Shown in pieces: positions 29,828-38,842 of a stretch of DNA of 63,743 bases (its first letter is position 1; every line of letters begins with the position of its first letter). This DNA comes from DASYXW01 sp035934405 (GTDB lineage: Bacteria; Acidobacteriota; Terriglobia; UBA7540). The stretch is taken from positions 1-63,743 of the forward strand of contig DASYXW010000035.1 of assembly GCA_035934405.1 (NCBI GenBank), written 5' to 3'. Both the position numbers and the translations under genes were made by a program. The notes beneath the pieces were generated by a model. The model did no database searches. It saw only the letters and a program-made list of their open reading frames with translations, and had not been told where the DNA came from.

Positions 29828-32014
29828 ATGACGAGACGCCTCGCTCGGTGCGGAGTATTCGCGGTGTGCATGGGACTGGCAGTGATGCTCGGCGCCGGGT
29901 CCACAGCCGCGCAAACTTCAGCCCCGGCGGGCGACTGGGAAGGGACGCTCGGCGGCGAGGCGGGCGGCCTCCGCGTGGTCTTTCACATTACGCGCGGCGC
30001 TGGCGGTACGCTTGGCGGCACTACCGACAGTCCTGACCAAAACGCCTTCGGTATCGCCCTGAGCAAGGTGACGTACCAGGCGCCGGCGATTCATATCGAG
30101 ATCGCCGCCTTTGGCGCCGCTTACGACGGAACACTGGGCCAAGATGGCGCGACGATCGAAGGTCAGTTGAAGCAAGGCGGAGCCACGCCGCCGCTGGTTC
30201 TGCATCGCATCGAAAAGCCGTCCCCGCCGCTCGATGTCAGCGCACTGCTCGACAAACGCGACGTGATGATCCCCATGCGCGACGGTGTGAAGCTGCACAC
30301 CGAGATTTACACTCCGAAAAAGGTCACTACTCCCCTGCCCTTCCTCATCACCCGGACGCCTTACGGCCTCGGCGACGACGCCAAGGGCTACACGCACATC
30401 TTCGGCATCTATCAGGAGCTCATTCCTGAGGGCTATATTTTCGTCTTTCAGGACATCCGAGGGCGCTACGGCTCCGAAGGCCAGTTCGTGATGAACCGCG
30501 CGCCCCGCAACCGACATGATCCGAAAGCGATTGACGAATCCACCGACACCTACGACACCATCGACTGGCTGCTCGCAAACGTCCCCAACAATAATGGCCT
30601 CGCCGGCGAGCTCGGCATCTCCTACGGCGGCTGGCTCACCACCATGGCTCTGCTCGATCCGCACCCGGCGCTCAAGGCGGTCTCCGAGCAGGCGTCGCCG
30701 GCCGATATGTTCCTCGGCGACGACTTTCATCACAACGGCGCCTTCCGCCTCAGCTATGGATTCGAATACTCGGCGCTGATGGAAACCGGCAAGACCAATT
30801 TCTCTTTCAAGTTCGATAAAGCCGACCTCTTTGACTGGTACTTGAACAACCTCGGACCGCTCTCGAACGCCGACAAGCTTTACTTTCACGGATCGCTGCC
30901 GACGTGGGAGGACTTCGTCTCGCACCCGAACTACGACGCCTTCTGGCAAGACCAGGCGTTCGCGCCGTATCTCAAAGCCCTCAAAGAGGTCACCGTGCCG
31001 GACTTGAACGTGGCCGGCTGGTGGGATCAGGAGGATTTTTACGGCCCGGTGTTCATCTACGAGACGCTGGAGCCGAAGGACCCGCATCACCTGAATTATC
31101 TCGTCGTCGGACCCTGGAACCATGGCGGATGGGCCGGCGGAGCGGGCCACAAGCTCGGCAACGTGGACTTCGGCAGCGACACCAGCAAGTATTTCCGTGA
31201 GAAGGTGCAAGCGCCGTGGTTCGCCTACTGGCTGAAAGATAAGGGCAGCCTGCCCTTTCACGAGGCGCTCACCTTCGAGACCGGCTCCAACCAGTGGAAG
31301 CAGTACGACGCCTGGCCGCCGCGGACGGGCGTTACCGAGCGCAAGTTGTATTTCCACGATAAAGGCAGGCTATCGTTCTCGCCTCCGGCCCAGGGCGAAG
31401 CGCCCGCCGACAGTTACCTTTCCGATCCGGCGCATCCCGTCCCTTACCGCAAGCGCCCCATCAGCCCCACCTATCCCGGCCCCGGCTGGCCCACCTGGCT
31501 GCTCCAAGACCAGCGCTTCGTTTACCTGCGCCCCGACGTGGCGGCGTGGCAGAGCGACGTTCTGAAAGACGATGTAACCGTCTCCGGCGACATCGTCGCC
31601 CGCCTCGTCGCCTCGACCTCCGGCAGCGACAGCGACTGGATTGTGAAGCTAATTGACGTTTACCCCGAGGATTATCCTCAGGACCCGAAGATGGCAGGCT
31701 ACCAGTTGATGATCTCGGACGAGGTGTTCCGCGGCCGGTTCCGCAAGAGTTTCGAGAAGCCGGAACCGCTCGTCCCCAACCAGCCGCTAGCCTACACCAT
31801 CGACCTGCACACCAACAATCACACTTTCCTCAAAGGCCACCGTATCATGGTGCAGGTGCAGAGTACGTGGTTCCCGCTCATTGACCGCAACCCGCAGAAG
31901 TTCGTACCCAACATTTTCAAAGCGAAAGCGAGCGACTATCAGAAGGCGATCCAGCGGGTCTATCACTCTCGGGCGTTTGCCTCTTACCTGGAGCTTCCCG
32001 TGGCCTCGCCGTGA
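29828..32014 (+). CDS. CocE/NonD family hydrolase, secreted
   Basis: An exported alpha/beta hydrolase of 728 residues, of the X-Pro dipeptidyl-peptidase/cocaine-esterase family, probably an acyl-ester or amide hydrolase in the periplasm. The signal peptide is VFAVCMGLAVMLGAGSTAAQ. An extra N-terminal beta domain (residues 35-130) precedes the catalytic fold, which begins near DVMIPMRDGVKLHTEIYTPK. The nucleophile Ser is at about residue 264 in GELGISYGGWLTTM. VVGPWNHGGWAG carries the probable catalytic His region. The C-terminal jellyroll follows (DVTVSGDIVARLVASTSGSD). ATG 29828 has AAGGAG eight bases upstream. The substrate is not known. Confidence 0.9.
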   Translation: MTRRLARCGVFAVCMGLAVMLGAGSTAAQTSAPAGDWEGTLGGEAGGLRVVFHITRGAGGTLGGTTDSPDQNAFGIALSKVTYQAPAIHIEIAAFGAAYDGTLGQDGATIEGQLKQGGATPPLVLHRIEKPSPPLDVSALLDKRDVMIPMRDGVKLHTEIYTPKKVTTPLPFLITRTPYGLGDDAKGYTHIFGIYQELIPEGYIFVFQDIRGRYGSEGQFVMNRAPRNRHDPKAIDESTDTYDTIDWLLANVPNNNGLAGELGISYGGWLTTMALLDPHPALKAVSEQASPADMFLGDDFHHNGAFRLSYGFEYSALMETGKTNFSFKFDKADLFDWYLNNLGPLSNADKLYFHGSLPTWEDFVSHPNYDAFWQDQAFAPYLKALKEVTVPDLNVAGWWDQEDFYGPVFIYETLEPKDPHHLNYLVVGPWNHGGWAGGAGHKLGNVDFGSDTSKYFREKVQAPWFAYWLKDKGSLPFHEALTFETGSNQWKQYDAWPPRTGVTERKLYFHDKGRLSFSPPAQGEAPADSYLSDPAHPVPYRKRPISPTYPGPGWPTWLLQDQRFVYLRPDVAAWQSDVLKDDVTVSGDIVARLVASTSGSDSDWIVKLIDVYPEDYPQDPKMAGYQLMISDEVFRGRFRKSFEKPEPLVPNQPLAYTIDLHTNNHTFLKGHRIMVQVQSTWFPLIDRNPQKFVPNIFKAKASDYQKAIQRVYHSRAFASYLELPVASP

Positions 32015-32047
32015 GCCCGGGTGGATGGCGCCGGCGCGTGACCGCGG

Positions 32048-32186
32048 GGTAATGGTGACTCCGCCCTGTTTGAACTGCTGTAGCGGCGAAGCGGAGTTTA
32101 CCCCGCAGGGGCGGGGCTCGCCGCTCTTTCGTTGCAAGAACTTCCGGCGATCATAGATCGCCGCTACAGCAAACTGACCCACTACC
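32048..32186. repeat. MITE-like inverted repeat, copy 2 (inserted, diverged left end)
   Basis: Nearly identical over its right 80 bp to the reverse complement of 45906-46015 (TTCCGGCGATCATAGATCGC, then CGCTACAGCAAACTGACCCA). The left end is degenerate (GGTAATGGTGACTCCGCCCT) and the middle carries an extra GC-rich piece (GAGTTTACCCCGCAGGGGCG). It begins 34 bp after the CocE stop. Confidence 0.85.
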
Positions 32187-32572
32187 GATAAATAACTTGA
32201 CTTATTATTAATCCGTCTTATACTATAACTGCGATAATCACATGCTTTGCCGTCCCCCTGCTCGCGCGCGCGTCCTTCTTAGGCATAGTCCCATCAGTTA
32301 TGCCCATCTTCACGGCGGCAGGTTGAAAATACAAGACTTAGGCAAAGGTGCAGTTAATATGTCATGTTTTATCAATAAGGTAGCAGAGATGATCTCAAAG
32401 AGTCGCCCATGCTCGCGCCCCGAGTCTCGACGTGAGCGGCCCGTGGGAGACGAGAGCCAAGATATCGATCTCGAAGGCCAAAACAATAGAAGCCGGAATG
32501 TTGTTGATTCCATGTGACAACTTCCATTGTCATCCCCATTACGGAGCAGCTTGGAATGCGGGTCACCGCGCT
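32187..32572. other. AT-rich non-coding spacer
   Basis: About 385 bp of low-GC sequence with no supported gene, for example GACTTATTATTAATCCGTC near 32200 and GTTTTATCAATAAGGTAGCA near 32364. No repeat or promoter could be fixed. It may be the leader of the glycosyltransferase operon at 32573, or decayed sequence next to the repeat element. Confidence 0.5.
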
Positions 32573-33733
32573 ATGATTTCGATCGTGCTACCCACATATA
32601 ACGAGGCCGGTGTCATCCAAGAGACGCTGCGGCGAGCCAATGCTTCGCTGGTCGGTGCGGGCGAAGCCGTGGAACTGATCGTGGTGGACGATTCGAGCGC
32701 CGACGGGACGGCGGAACTGGCCGAGGCCCTGGGGAGCACGGGTAGCAATGGACCGGCGGTGCGGGTTGTGCGCCGGCCGGGGCGGCAGGGTCTGGCGACC
32801 GCCGTCCTCGCGGGTTGGGCGGCGGCGCGCGGCGAAATCCTCGGCGTCATGGACGCCGACCTGCAGCACCCGCCGGAAGCGCTCGCGTCGCTCGCTTGCG
32901 CCCTTCGCTCGACCGGCGCCGACATCGCCATCGCCAGCCGCTACGTTCCCGGTGGCGCAAGCAGCGAGCGCTGGCGCTGGCCGCGGCGCCTCATGTCCGC
33001 CGCCGCCACGCACCTCGCCGCCTCGGTCATGCCCTGGACTTTTGCCAAAGTCCATGACCCCATGTCGGGGATGTTTCTGGTGCGGCGCAGCGTGCTCCAG
33101 GGCGTCGAGCTTAACCCTGTAGGCTACAAGTTGCTGCTCGAAGTCCTGGCCAAGGCGCCCTACCGCGAACTGGTCGAGGTGCCTTACATATTCGGCGGGC
33201 GCGAGCACGGCGCTTCGAAGCTGGGGGCGCGGCAGTCGTTGGAATACTTGGCGCACCTCGCGCGCCTGGCGCGTTCCACCGGCATGGTGGCGGGATGGGT
33301 GCGCTACGGCCTGGTGGGATTACTGGGCGCGGCGGTGGATGTGGGCCTGGTGGACCTCCTGGCTGGTCGCTGCGAGTGGCCATTGTACCTCGCCGCTTTC
33401 GTCGCCATTCAGATCGCCGTCATCTCCAACTTCATCTGGCACGATCTCGGCACGTTCAGCTTTCCGCGCGCCGGCGCGCTGCGTTACGCGCGCCTGCTCT
33501 CGCGGTTCCTCCAGTATGAGAAGACGTGCCTCGCCGGCGCTCTGCTGAACCTGGCCACCACGCTGCTGCTGGCGCGCGCCCGCGTTCCGCTGCTTTGGGC
33601 CGCCACTCTGGGCGTCGCCGCCGGCGGGGTGTGGAACTTTTCCCTCAACGTGCCTCGCATCTGGAAGACCTGGAGCTCGCGGCCTCCGTCGGCGTTGGTG
33701 CCGGGAACATTCGCGGCCCGAGGGAGGGAGTGA
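32573..33733 (+). CDS. Polyprenyl-phosphate hexosyltransferase fused to GtrA domain
   Basis: A 386-residue membrane protein. Residues 1-230 are a GT2 dolichol-phosphate-mannose-synthase-like domain: MISIVLPTYNEAGVIQETL, ELIVVDDSSADGT, the DxD of GVMDADLQHPPEALASLA, and VHDPMSGMFLVRRSVLQGVE. Residues about 245-370 are a GtrA-like domain with four transmembrane helices (YGLVGLLGAAVDVGLVDLLA and following). Together they would load a sugar from a nucleotide donor onto polyprenyl phosphate and help flip it. The start is ATG 32573; the frame upstream has no conservation. The next gene begins right after its stop, so the two are coupled. Confidence 0.88.
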   Translation: MISIVLPTYNEAGVIQETLRRANASLVGAGEAVELIVVDDSSADGTAELAEALGSTGSNGPAVRVVRRPGRQGLATAVLAGWAAARGEILGVMDADLQHPPEALASLACALRSTGADIAIASRYVPGGASSERWRWPRRLMSAAATHLAASVMPWTFAKVHDPMSGMFLVRRSVLQGVELNPVGYKLLLEVLAKAPYRELVEVPYIFGGREHGASKLGARQSLEYLAHLARLARSTGMVAGWVRYGLVGLLGAAVDVGLVDLLAGRCEWPLYLAAFVAIQIAVISNFIWHDLGTFSFPRAGALRYARLLSRFLQYEKTCLAGALLNLATTLLLARARVPLLWAATLGVAAGGVWNFSLNVPRIWKTWSSRPPSALVPGTFAARGRE

Positions 33734-35434
33734 ATGGCGTCCCCGCCTGAGGCAGCGATGGCTCAGCCCGCCACACCCTCGGCGCCACTGGCGCAGATAC
33801 CTCGCGCCGTAACCGCCGGTCCCACAAGTCTCACTCGGCGGTTGTGGTTTGCCGCCGCCATGCTCTTCGTCGTCGTCCGGTCGCTGCCCGAGCTCACCTA
33901 TCCCCTGGGTCGCGACCAGGGCACCTACCTGACCATCGGCAGCAGCTTGCTCCAGGGCCGCGTCCTCTACCGCGATCTCTGGGACAACAAGCCGCCCGGC
34001 ATTTTCTACCTCTACGCCGTCATCGCAAAGCTCTTCGGCAGGGTCATGTGGTCCGGCGCGGTGGTGGATATCCTCTGGCTCATCGCCGTCTCCTGGTGCA
34101 TTTTTCTGTTCACCGAGCGCTACATCGGCGGATTTGGCGCGGCGGTCGCCGTCGCCGTTCACGCTGAATGGCACGTCTGGGCTGGCTATATTTACATGGG
34201 CCAGCCGGAAAATTTTCAGCTCCTGTGCGTTTTCGCGGCCTTCTTCCTGCTGCTCAATCCCCATAGTCTTTGGCGGAATCCGCGGGCGGTCGCGGCCGGC
34301 GTGCTTCTGGCCGCGGCGTTCTGGCTGAAGTACAACGCCGTGGGATTCGCGCCGTTTCTGGTGCTCGTGCCCTACCTCGACCCGCAATCGCTCGGCGAGC
34401 AGCCTCCGCGTCTCCGCCTCACCCTCCCCTGGCGCGACTGGTTGTGGAAGTGCATCGTGGTGGGGATGAGCGCGCTGGTCATTGTGGTCCTCGTGTTCGG
34501 CTGGTTCTGGGCGCGCGGCGCGTGGCCGGCGATGCGCGAAATCCAATTCGAAGTGCTGCCCCGTTACGGCATGATGGCGGTGGAGAGTCGCGCCCACTAC
34601 CTGATTGCGGTGGCGGTGCGAACCACGTATTACCTCGGCGCCTGGAGCGAAGCCGCAACCATCGTGGCGCTCCTCGTTGCCTGGAAGACGCGCGACCTCG
34701 GGCGGTTCATCCCGATTTTCTTCGCCCTGGTGTTTGCCTATCTCGCCACGGCCATGCAACTTCGCTTTCATAGCTACTACTTCCTCACCTGCTTTCCCTT
34801 CCTGGCGATGGTCTGGAGCTACCTCGCGGTGCGAGTCTACGAGGGCTTCCGATTCGTGGCGGGCCGCGCCGTGGAGCGTGGCTGGCGCCTGGCGGCGGTC
34901 CTCCTCTGGGTCCTTTTCGCGGACACCGCGTACTGGCCGCTGCCGGGAGAGTTTGACCGCGTGCGCTCGCAATACGAGGACCTCCGCGAATGGCGGGTGA
35001 ATCCGGTGATCTTCTACTCCCATCATCGCTGGGAGATTCCCATCGAACACATGGGCGATCAGTTGAAGACGATTCAATATCTGCGGGCACGCTCGTCACC
35101 GTGCGACAGCCTGTTCGTGTGGGGCGCGCACGCGCTGATCTACTACGAGACCGGGATGCGCCCGCCTACACGTTTTGTTTCGAACCTGGGTCTGGTGGCG
35201 CTCTGGTCGCCGCCGTCCTGGCGTGCGGAACTGGTGCGTGACCTCGAAGCTTCGCCGCCGCGATTTATCGTCGTCGCGCGCCAGGACGCTCTGCCGTCGA
35301 TAACTTATGTGGGGCTCGATTCGGAGCAGTATCTCGACGTGTTCCCGCCGCTCAAGGACTTCATTGCGCGGCACTACCGGCAGGCGGCGGATTTCAACAG
35401 TTTTGTGGTTTACGAACGGAAGGTGAGTCCGTGA
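33734..35434 (+). CDS. GT39/ArnT-like polyprenyl-sugar glycosyltransferase, integral membrane
   Basis: A 566-residue GT-C membrane enzyme with about ten to twelve hydrophobic helices, using a polyprenyl-phosphate sugar as donor. The first periplasmic loop carries YPLGRDQGTYLTIGSSLLQG followed by RVLYRDLWDNKPPG, with the acidic residues (R-D-Q, D-N-K-P) typical of PMT/ArnT-like enzymes. A hydrophilic C-terminal periplasmic segment contains HHRWEIPIEHMGDQL and the final FNSFVVYERKVSP. The ATG at 33734 immediately follows the stop of the GtrA fusion. Its last codons overlap the convergent YfhO-like gene by 25 bp. Donor and acceptor are unknown; the locus suggests cell-surface glycan. Confidence 0.85.
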   Translation: MASPPEAAMAQPATPSAPLAQIPRAVTAGPTSLTRRLWFAAAMLFVVVRSLPELTYPLGRDQGTYLTIGSSLLQGRVLYRDLWDNKPPGIFYLYAVIAKLFGRVMWSGAVVDILWLIAVSWCIFLFTERYIGGFGAAVAVAVHAEWHVWAGYIYMGQPENFQLLCVFAAFFLLLNPHSLWRNPRAVAAGVLLAAAFWLKYNAVGFAPFLVLVPYLDPQSLGEQPPRLRLTLPWRDWLWKCIVVGMSALVIVVLVFGWFWARGAWPAMREIQFEVLPRYGMMAVESRAHYLIAVAVRTTYYLGAWSEAATIVALLVAWKTRDLGRFIPIFFALVFAYLATAMQLRFHSYYFLTCFPFLAMVWSYLAVRVYEGFRFVAGRAVERGWRLAAVLLWVLFADTAYWPLPGEFDRVRSQYEDLREWRVNPVIFYSHHRWEIPIEHMGDQLKTIQYLRARSSPCDSLFVWGAHALIYYETGMRPPTRFVSNLGLVALWSPPSWRAELVRDLEASPPRFIVVARQDALPSITYVGLDSEQYLDVFPPLKDFIARHYRQAADFNSFVVYERKVSP

Positions 35435-38010
35435 AGCCACTTGGGCCACGTTGGATTGGCGGCAAAAAGCGCACCGAGAAGAAGCACCATGACGACTGTA
35501 ATCACCACGCCCGCTGCGAGGCCGCGCTGCACGTAATAGAACCGGATCACGTGTTCCCCGGCCCCGGCGCGGACGGCGCGAAACATGTGATCGGCTTCGA
35601 GGATCGGAACCTCGCGGCCGTCGAGCGTGGCGTGCCAGTCGGAGTCATAGCGATCGAGCAGCACCACGTAACCCGGACGGTCGAGCCTTGCCCGCAGCGT
35701 GACCGCGTTCGGCTGCCGCTCGATGATGTCCACTGTCCCATCCGGCGCGGCTCCGGACGTTTCCCGCGCTGTCTCCGACGGTGGGAGGGATTGGGGAAGC
35801 GAGCTTGTTTCCGCCGCCACAGGCAAAATCACATTATCCCGCGCCTGAAATGCCGGATCGGCGAGAAGCGACAGGGTATGGTGGCTGCTCCGCGAATAAA
35901 CCGCCTCTCCCGCGACGAGAGCGCGCGGCAGGAAGCAGGCGTCCTCATAAAGGTAACTCGGCTCACCCGACCCGTTGAAAATTGGAGTTACCTCACGGGT
36001 GGCAGCGCTCGGCTGCCGCGCGGCGCGAATCAGATACTTCACGTTGGTGCGCCCCAACAGGCAATCGTGATGCGCCAGGTCCGGGGTGCCGCGCAACGCG
36101 AACAGCCAGAACTCGCTGTGCTCCGGCGGCAGCGACCCGTCGAGGTCGGTGTTTTGGCTGGCTTCGACGCCGGCCAGCATCGAACCGCGCTCGAGCAGCA
36201 GACGGTCGCGGAAGGCTTGTTCGGCCGGTATCGAGAAGCCGCGCGCGGCGGGGATGGAGTCAAAGTTCAGGAACCTTTGCGCGTCGGGCTCGGCGCCAGC
36301 CGAGAAGGGATCGCTTTGGATGAAGCAGTAACGGTAAGGCTCCGAGGCCGGCTGCTCGGTGACCGGCGGACGGTAGGTATAGAACGTCTTGGGCACGGTC
36401 GGGTTGGCGGAATAGTTCGCGAGCACGAGCTGCCCCATGCCGATGAGGCACGCGGCAGGAATCGCGCGCCGCGCCCAGGCGTTGCCTCGCTCGAAGCCTT
36501 TCATCCACAAGATGCCTCCGAGCGCGAATCCGGCCAGACCCGGCAGATACAGCTTCAGCATGGTGACAAGGTAGGTTGCGGCAGCAGCAACCTCAACCGA
36601 GCTGAGCGCCTTGGCCGATCCGCGAAACAGGTTGTCGGTTCGGACCAGCACCCGCGCCGCCGGTGTGGCAATCCAACCGGGCTCGGTGATGCCTACGAGC
36701 AAGGTCAAGATCACAAGCGCGAGAAGGCAAGCCAAAGGAATCAGAATCGCGCGGCGCACCCGCCGAGAAGTGGCGCTGAACTGGCGCAAGGCGTCCACGC
36801 CCCAGCCGGCGAGGATTGCGATCAGCAGAAACGCCGGAACCAGCAGCTTAATCGGAGATCGCACCAGCGCGAGCGGGGGCAGCAGCAGATAGGCGAGCGC
36901 AAAGACCGGCGTGAACCGGCCAAGCGCGAGCGCCAGCAGCGTGACGGCAGCCCAGGACGCGAAGCCGCGCCGCCGGTCGCGCCCAAGCGCCCATCCTACG
37001 AGCGCCAGAAACAAGGGAACGAAACCCAGGAAGAGGGACGGAAAGTAGGGCACGTTGTGGCAGCCCAGCACTCCCGTCCAGGTGGTTTGCGCGTCGATGG
37101 GCGAGCCGAAGAAGCTTGGAAACACAAACTCGAGAAGCGAGAGTGGATGCAGCGACCAGTAGGTGGTCTCGAAGAACGGCAGGCCGCTCATGCCGCGCCG
37201 CGAACGGCTCAGGAGGTCAAAGGACGGCAGGAACTGCACGGCAGCGAGCGCAACCACGCACAAGCCCTCCAGGAGGAATATGAGCACAATTCGCGCAGAG
37301 AGCTCCCAACCGCCTCGCTGCGAATAGAGCGCGTAAACGAGGCACAGCGCGAAGGTGGCGAGCAGCGTGAACGGCTCGCCGGCCAGGAACTGCAAGGTAA
37401 AGACGAGCGCCAGAAGAATCCAGGGACGAAGCCTCCGGCCTTCGAGCGCGCAGGCGGTCGCCAGCAGCGCCCACGGCATCCAGGCGGCGCAGGCGCTGTG
37501 GTTGTAGAAGCTCCCGAGCGAGAGCACGGGTCCGCTGAAGATGAAGAAGAAGGCGGCGACGAACGCTGCCGCGCGGCTCTGCGCCCAGCGTCGCGCGAGG
37601 CAATAGGTTCCAACCGCGGCGATGGCGAAGTGCGCGATGTAATGCATCGTGTACGCGAACGCCGCCGGCAGCAGAACGATAACGAGCGTGTAGGGGTAGA
37701 AGAACAAAAAGTTCGGATTCGCCAGCAGCGGCTCGCCGTAGTTCAGGTACGGGTTCCAGTACGGCAACTGGCCGTGGCGGCACATCTCGTGGATAAACCG
37801 CGCCGTTGGGTAGGTGTAATTGAAGACGTCACGATAGAAAAACATGGCCGGCGTGAAGATCACGCGCCAGAACATTGCGACGATGCTTGCAATCAAAATT
37901 GCGATGGAGAGAAGATCGCGGCGGCGAAACACTGGCGATGGCGCGGGGTAATCCAGCGACGCGGCTAGGCCGAGTCCCTCACGGGCCGACTCTGGAGGTG
38001 CATGCATCAT
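35410..38010 (-). CDS. YfhO-family integral membrane protein
   Basis: A large (866-residue) GT-C-like membrane protein of the YfhO group, likely a glycosyltransferase using lipid-linked sugar. At least twelve hydrophobic segments are visible, starting with LLSIAILIASIVAMFWRVIF, and the first loop has FFYRDVFNYTYPTARFIHEM with PYWNPYLNYGEPLLANPN, the family signature. A soluble C-terminal domain (RLDRPGYVVLLDRYDSDWHA) is followed by a last transmembrane helix (VVITVVMVLLLGALFAA). ATG 38010 (or the next ATG) follows a GAAGG. It is the last gene of the putative UbiA-DprE1-DprE2 operon, 69 bp after DprE2. Confidence 0.85.
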   Translation of the reverse strand: MMHAPPESAREGLGLAASLDYPAPSPVFRRRDLLSIAILIASIVAMFWRVIFTPAMFFYRDVFNYTYPTARFIHEMCRHGQLPYWNPYLNYGEPLLANPNFLFFYPYTLVIVLLPAAFAYTMHYIAHFAIAAVGTYCLARRWAQSRAAAFVAAFFFIFSGPVLSLGSFYNHSACAAWMPWALLATACALEGRRLRPWILLALVFTLQFLAGEPFTLLATFALCLVYALYSQRGGWELSARIVLIFLLEGLCVVALAAVQFLPSFDLLSRSRRGMSGLPFFETTYWSLHPLSLLEFVFPSFFGSPIDAQTTWTGVLGCHNVPYFPSLFLGFVPLFLALVGWALGRDRRRGFASWAAVTLLALALGRFTPVFALAYLLLPPLALVRSPIKLLVPAFLLIAILAGWGVDALRQFSATSRRVRRAILIPLACLLALVILTLLVGITEPGWIATPAARVLVRTDNLFRGSAKALSSVEVAAAATYLVTMLKLYLPGLAGFALGGILWMKGFERGNAWARRAIPAACLIGMGQLVLANYSANPTVPKTFYTYRPPVTEQPASEPYRYCFIQSDPFSAGAEPDAQRFLNFDSIPAARGFSIPAEQAFRDRLLLERGSMLAGVEASQNTDLDGSLPPEHSEFWLFALRGTPDLAHHDCLLGRTNVKYLIRAARQPSAATREVTPIFNGSGEPSYLYEDACFLPRALVAGEAVYSRSSHHTLSLLADPAFQARDNVILPVAAETSSLPQSLPPSETARETSGAAPDGTVDIIERQPNAVTLRARLDRPGYVVLLDRYDSDWHATLDGREVPILEADHMFRAVRAGAGEHVIRFYYVQRGLAAGVVITVVMVLLLGALFAANPTWPKWLHGLTFRS

Positions 38011-38079
38011 AGAAGCCTTCGCACTGATGGCAGACTGAAGCCACGCTGGGCCGCTGGTCTCACCAGCTTGCACCGCCCA

Positions 38080-38811
38080 TCAAAGGCTCGTGCGCTTGAA
38101 GATGCGTTCCGGTATCAAGCGAACAGCGAACATGATCGGCCTCCAGAACCAGGGCACGTAGGCGACGTCCTTGCCGGACTCAATCGCCTTCGCGATGCTC
38201 TTGCCCACCGACTCAGGCGAAGCAACCAGGAAAATCCCTGCGCGGCCGTAGGTCATCGGTGTATCCACGAAGCCAGGCTTGATGGTTATCACGCGGACGT
38301 TGGCGCGAAAAAGCCGCTGCCGCAGTCCCTGCAGATAGGCCGAGAGCCCCGCCTTGGTGGCCCCGTACAGGTAATTTTTCTCCCGGCCGCGGTCGCCCGC
38401 CACCGACGAAAGGGCGCAGATGTAACCTCGGCGTCGCTTCTCGAAATGCTCTGCCATGATGTTCAAAGCCAGAACGCAGCCGGTGAAGTTGGTGTCGGCA
38501 ACCCGCTTCGCCTCGGCCGGATCTTTTTCGGCGCCGCCGTAGTATCCGACGCAGAGGACGGCGCCTTCGAGATCGTCACCAGCCGCCAGAAAGGACGCTG
38601 CGAGATCTGCGGCGTGCCGTTCAAAGGCCAGGATGTCGAACTCGCGAGCGCAGGTCTTCACCTGGTATCGCAACGCCAGGTCGGACGCGATGGCTTTCAC
38701 TTCCTCCAAATCGCGGCCGGTCAAAACCAGGCCGCGACGCTGGCGAGCCAGCTCACTCGCAACCGCGCGTCCGATGCTGGACGTCGCGCCGAGGATCAAG
38801 ACTGTCGGCAA
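38080..38811 (-). CDS. SDR family oxidoreductase, DprE2-like
   Basis: A 243-residue short-chain dehydrogenase. TVLILGATSSIGRAVA is the NAD(P)-binding motif with the extra serines typical of DprE2; ALSSVAGDRGREKNYLYGAT followed by KAG holds the catalytic Ser, Tyr and Lys. The C-terminal VAYVPWFWRPIMFAVRLIPE is hydrophobic and may attach to the membrane. DprE2 reduces decaprenyl-phospho-2-ketopentose to decaprenyl-phospho-arabinose. It lies 31 bp after the DprE1-like gene in the same direction, as in mycobacteria. Assignment rests on the gene order as much as on sequence; other SDR roles remain possible. Confidence 0.8.
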   Translation of the reverse strand: MPTVLILGATSSIGRAVASELARQRRGLVLTGRDLEEVKAIASDLALRYQVKTCAREFDILAFERHAADLAASFLAAGDDLEGAVLCVGYYGGAEKDPAEAKRVADTNFTGCVLALNIMAEHFEKRRRGYICALSSVAGDRGREKNYLYGATKAGLSAYLQGLRQRLFRANVRVITIKPGFVDTPMTYGRAGIFLVASPESVGKSIAKAIESGKDVAYVPWFWRPIMFAVRLIPERIFKRTSL

Positions 38812-38842
38812 GCAAACCTCTCAGTCAGAGCTTCGGCTGCCG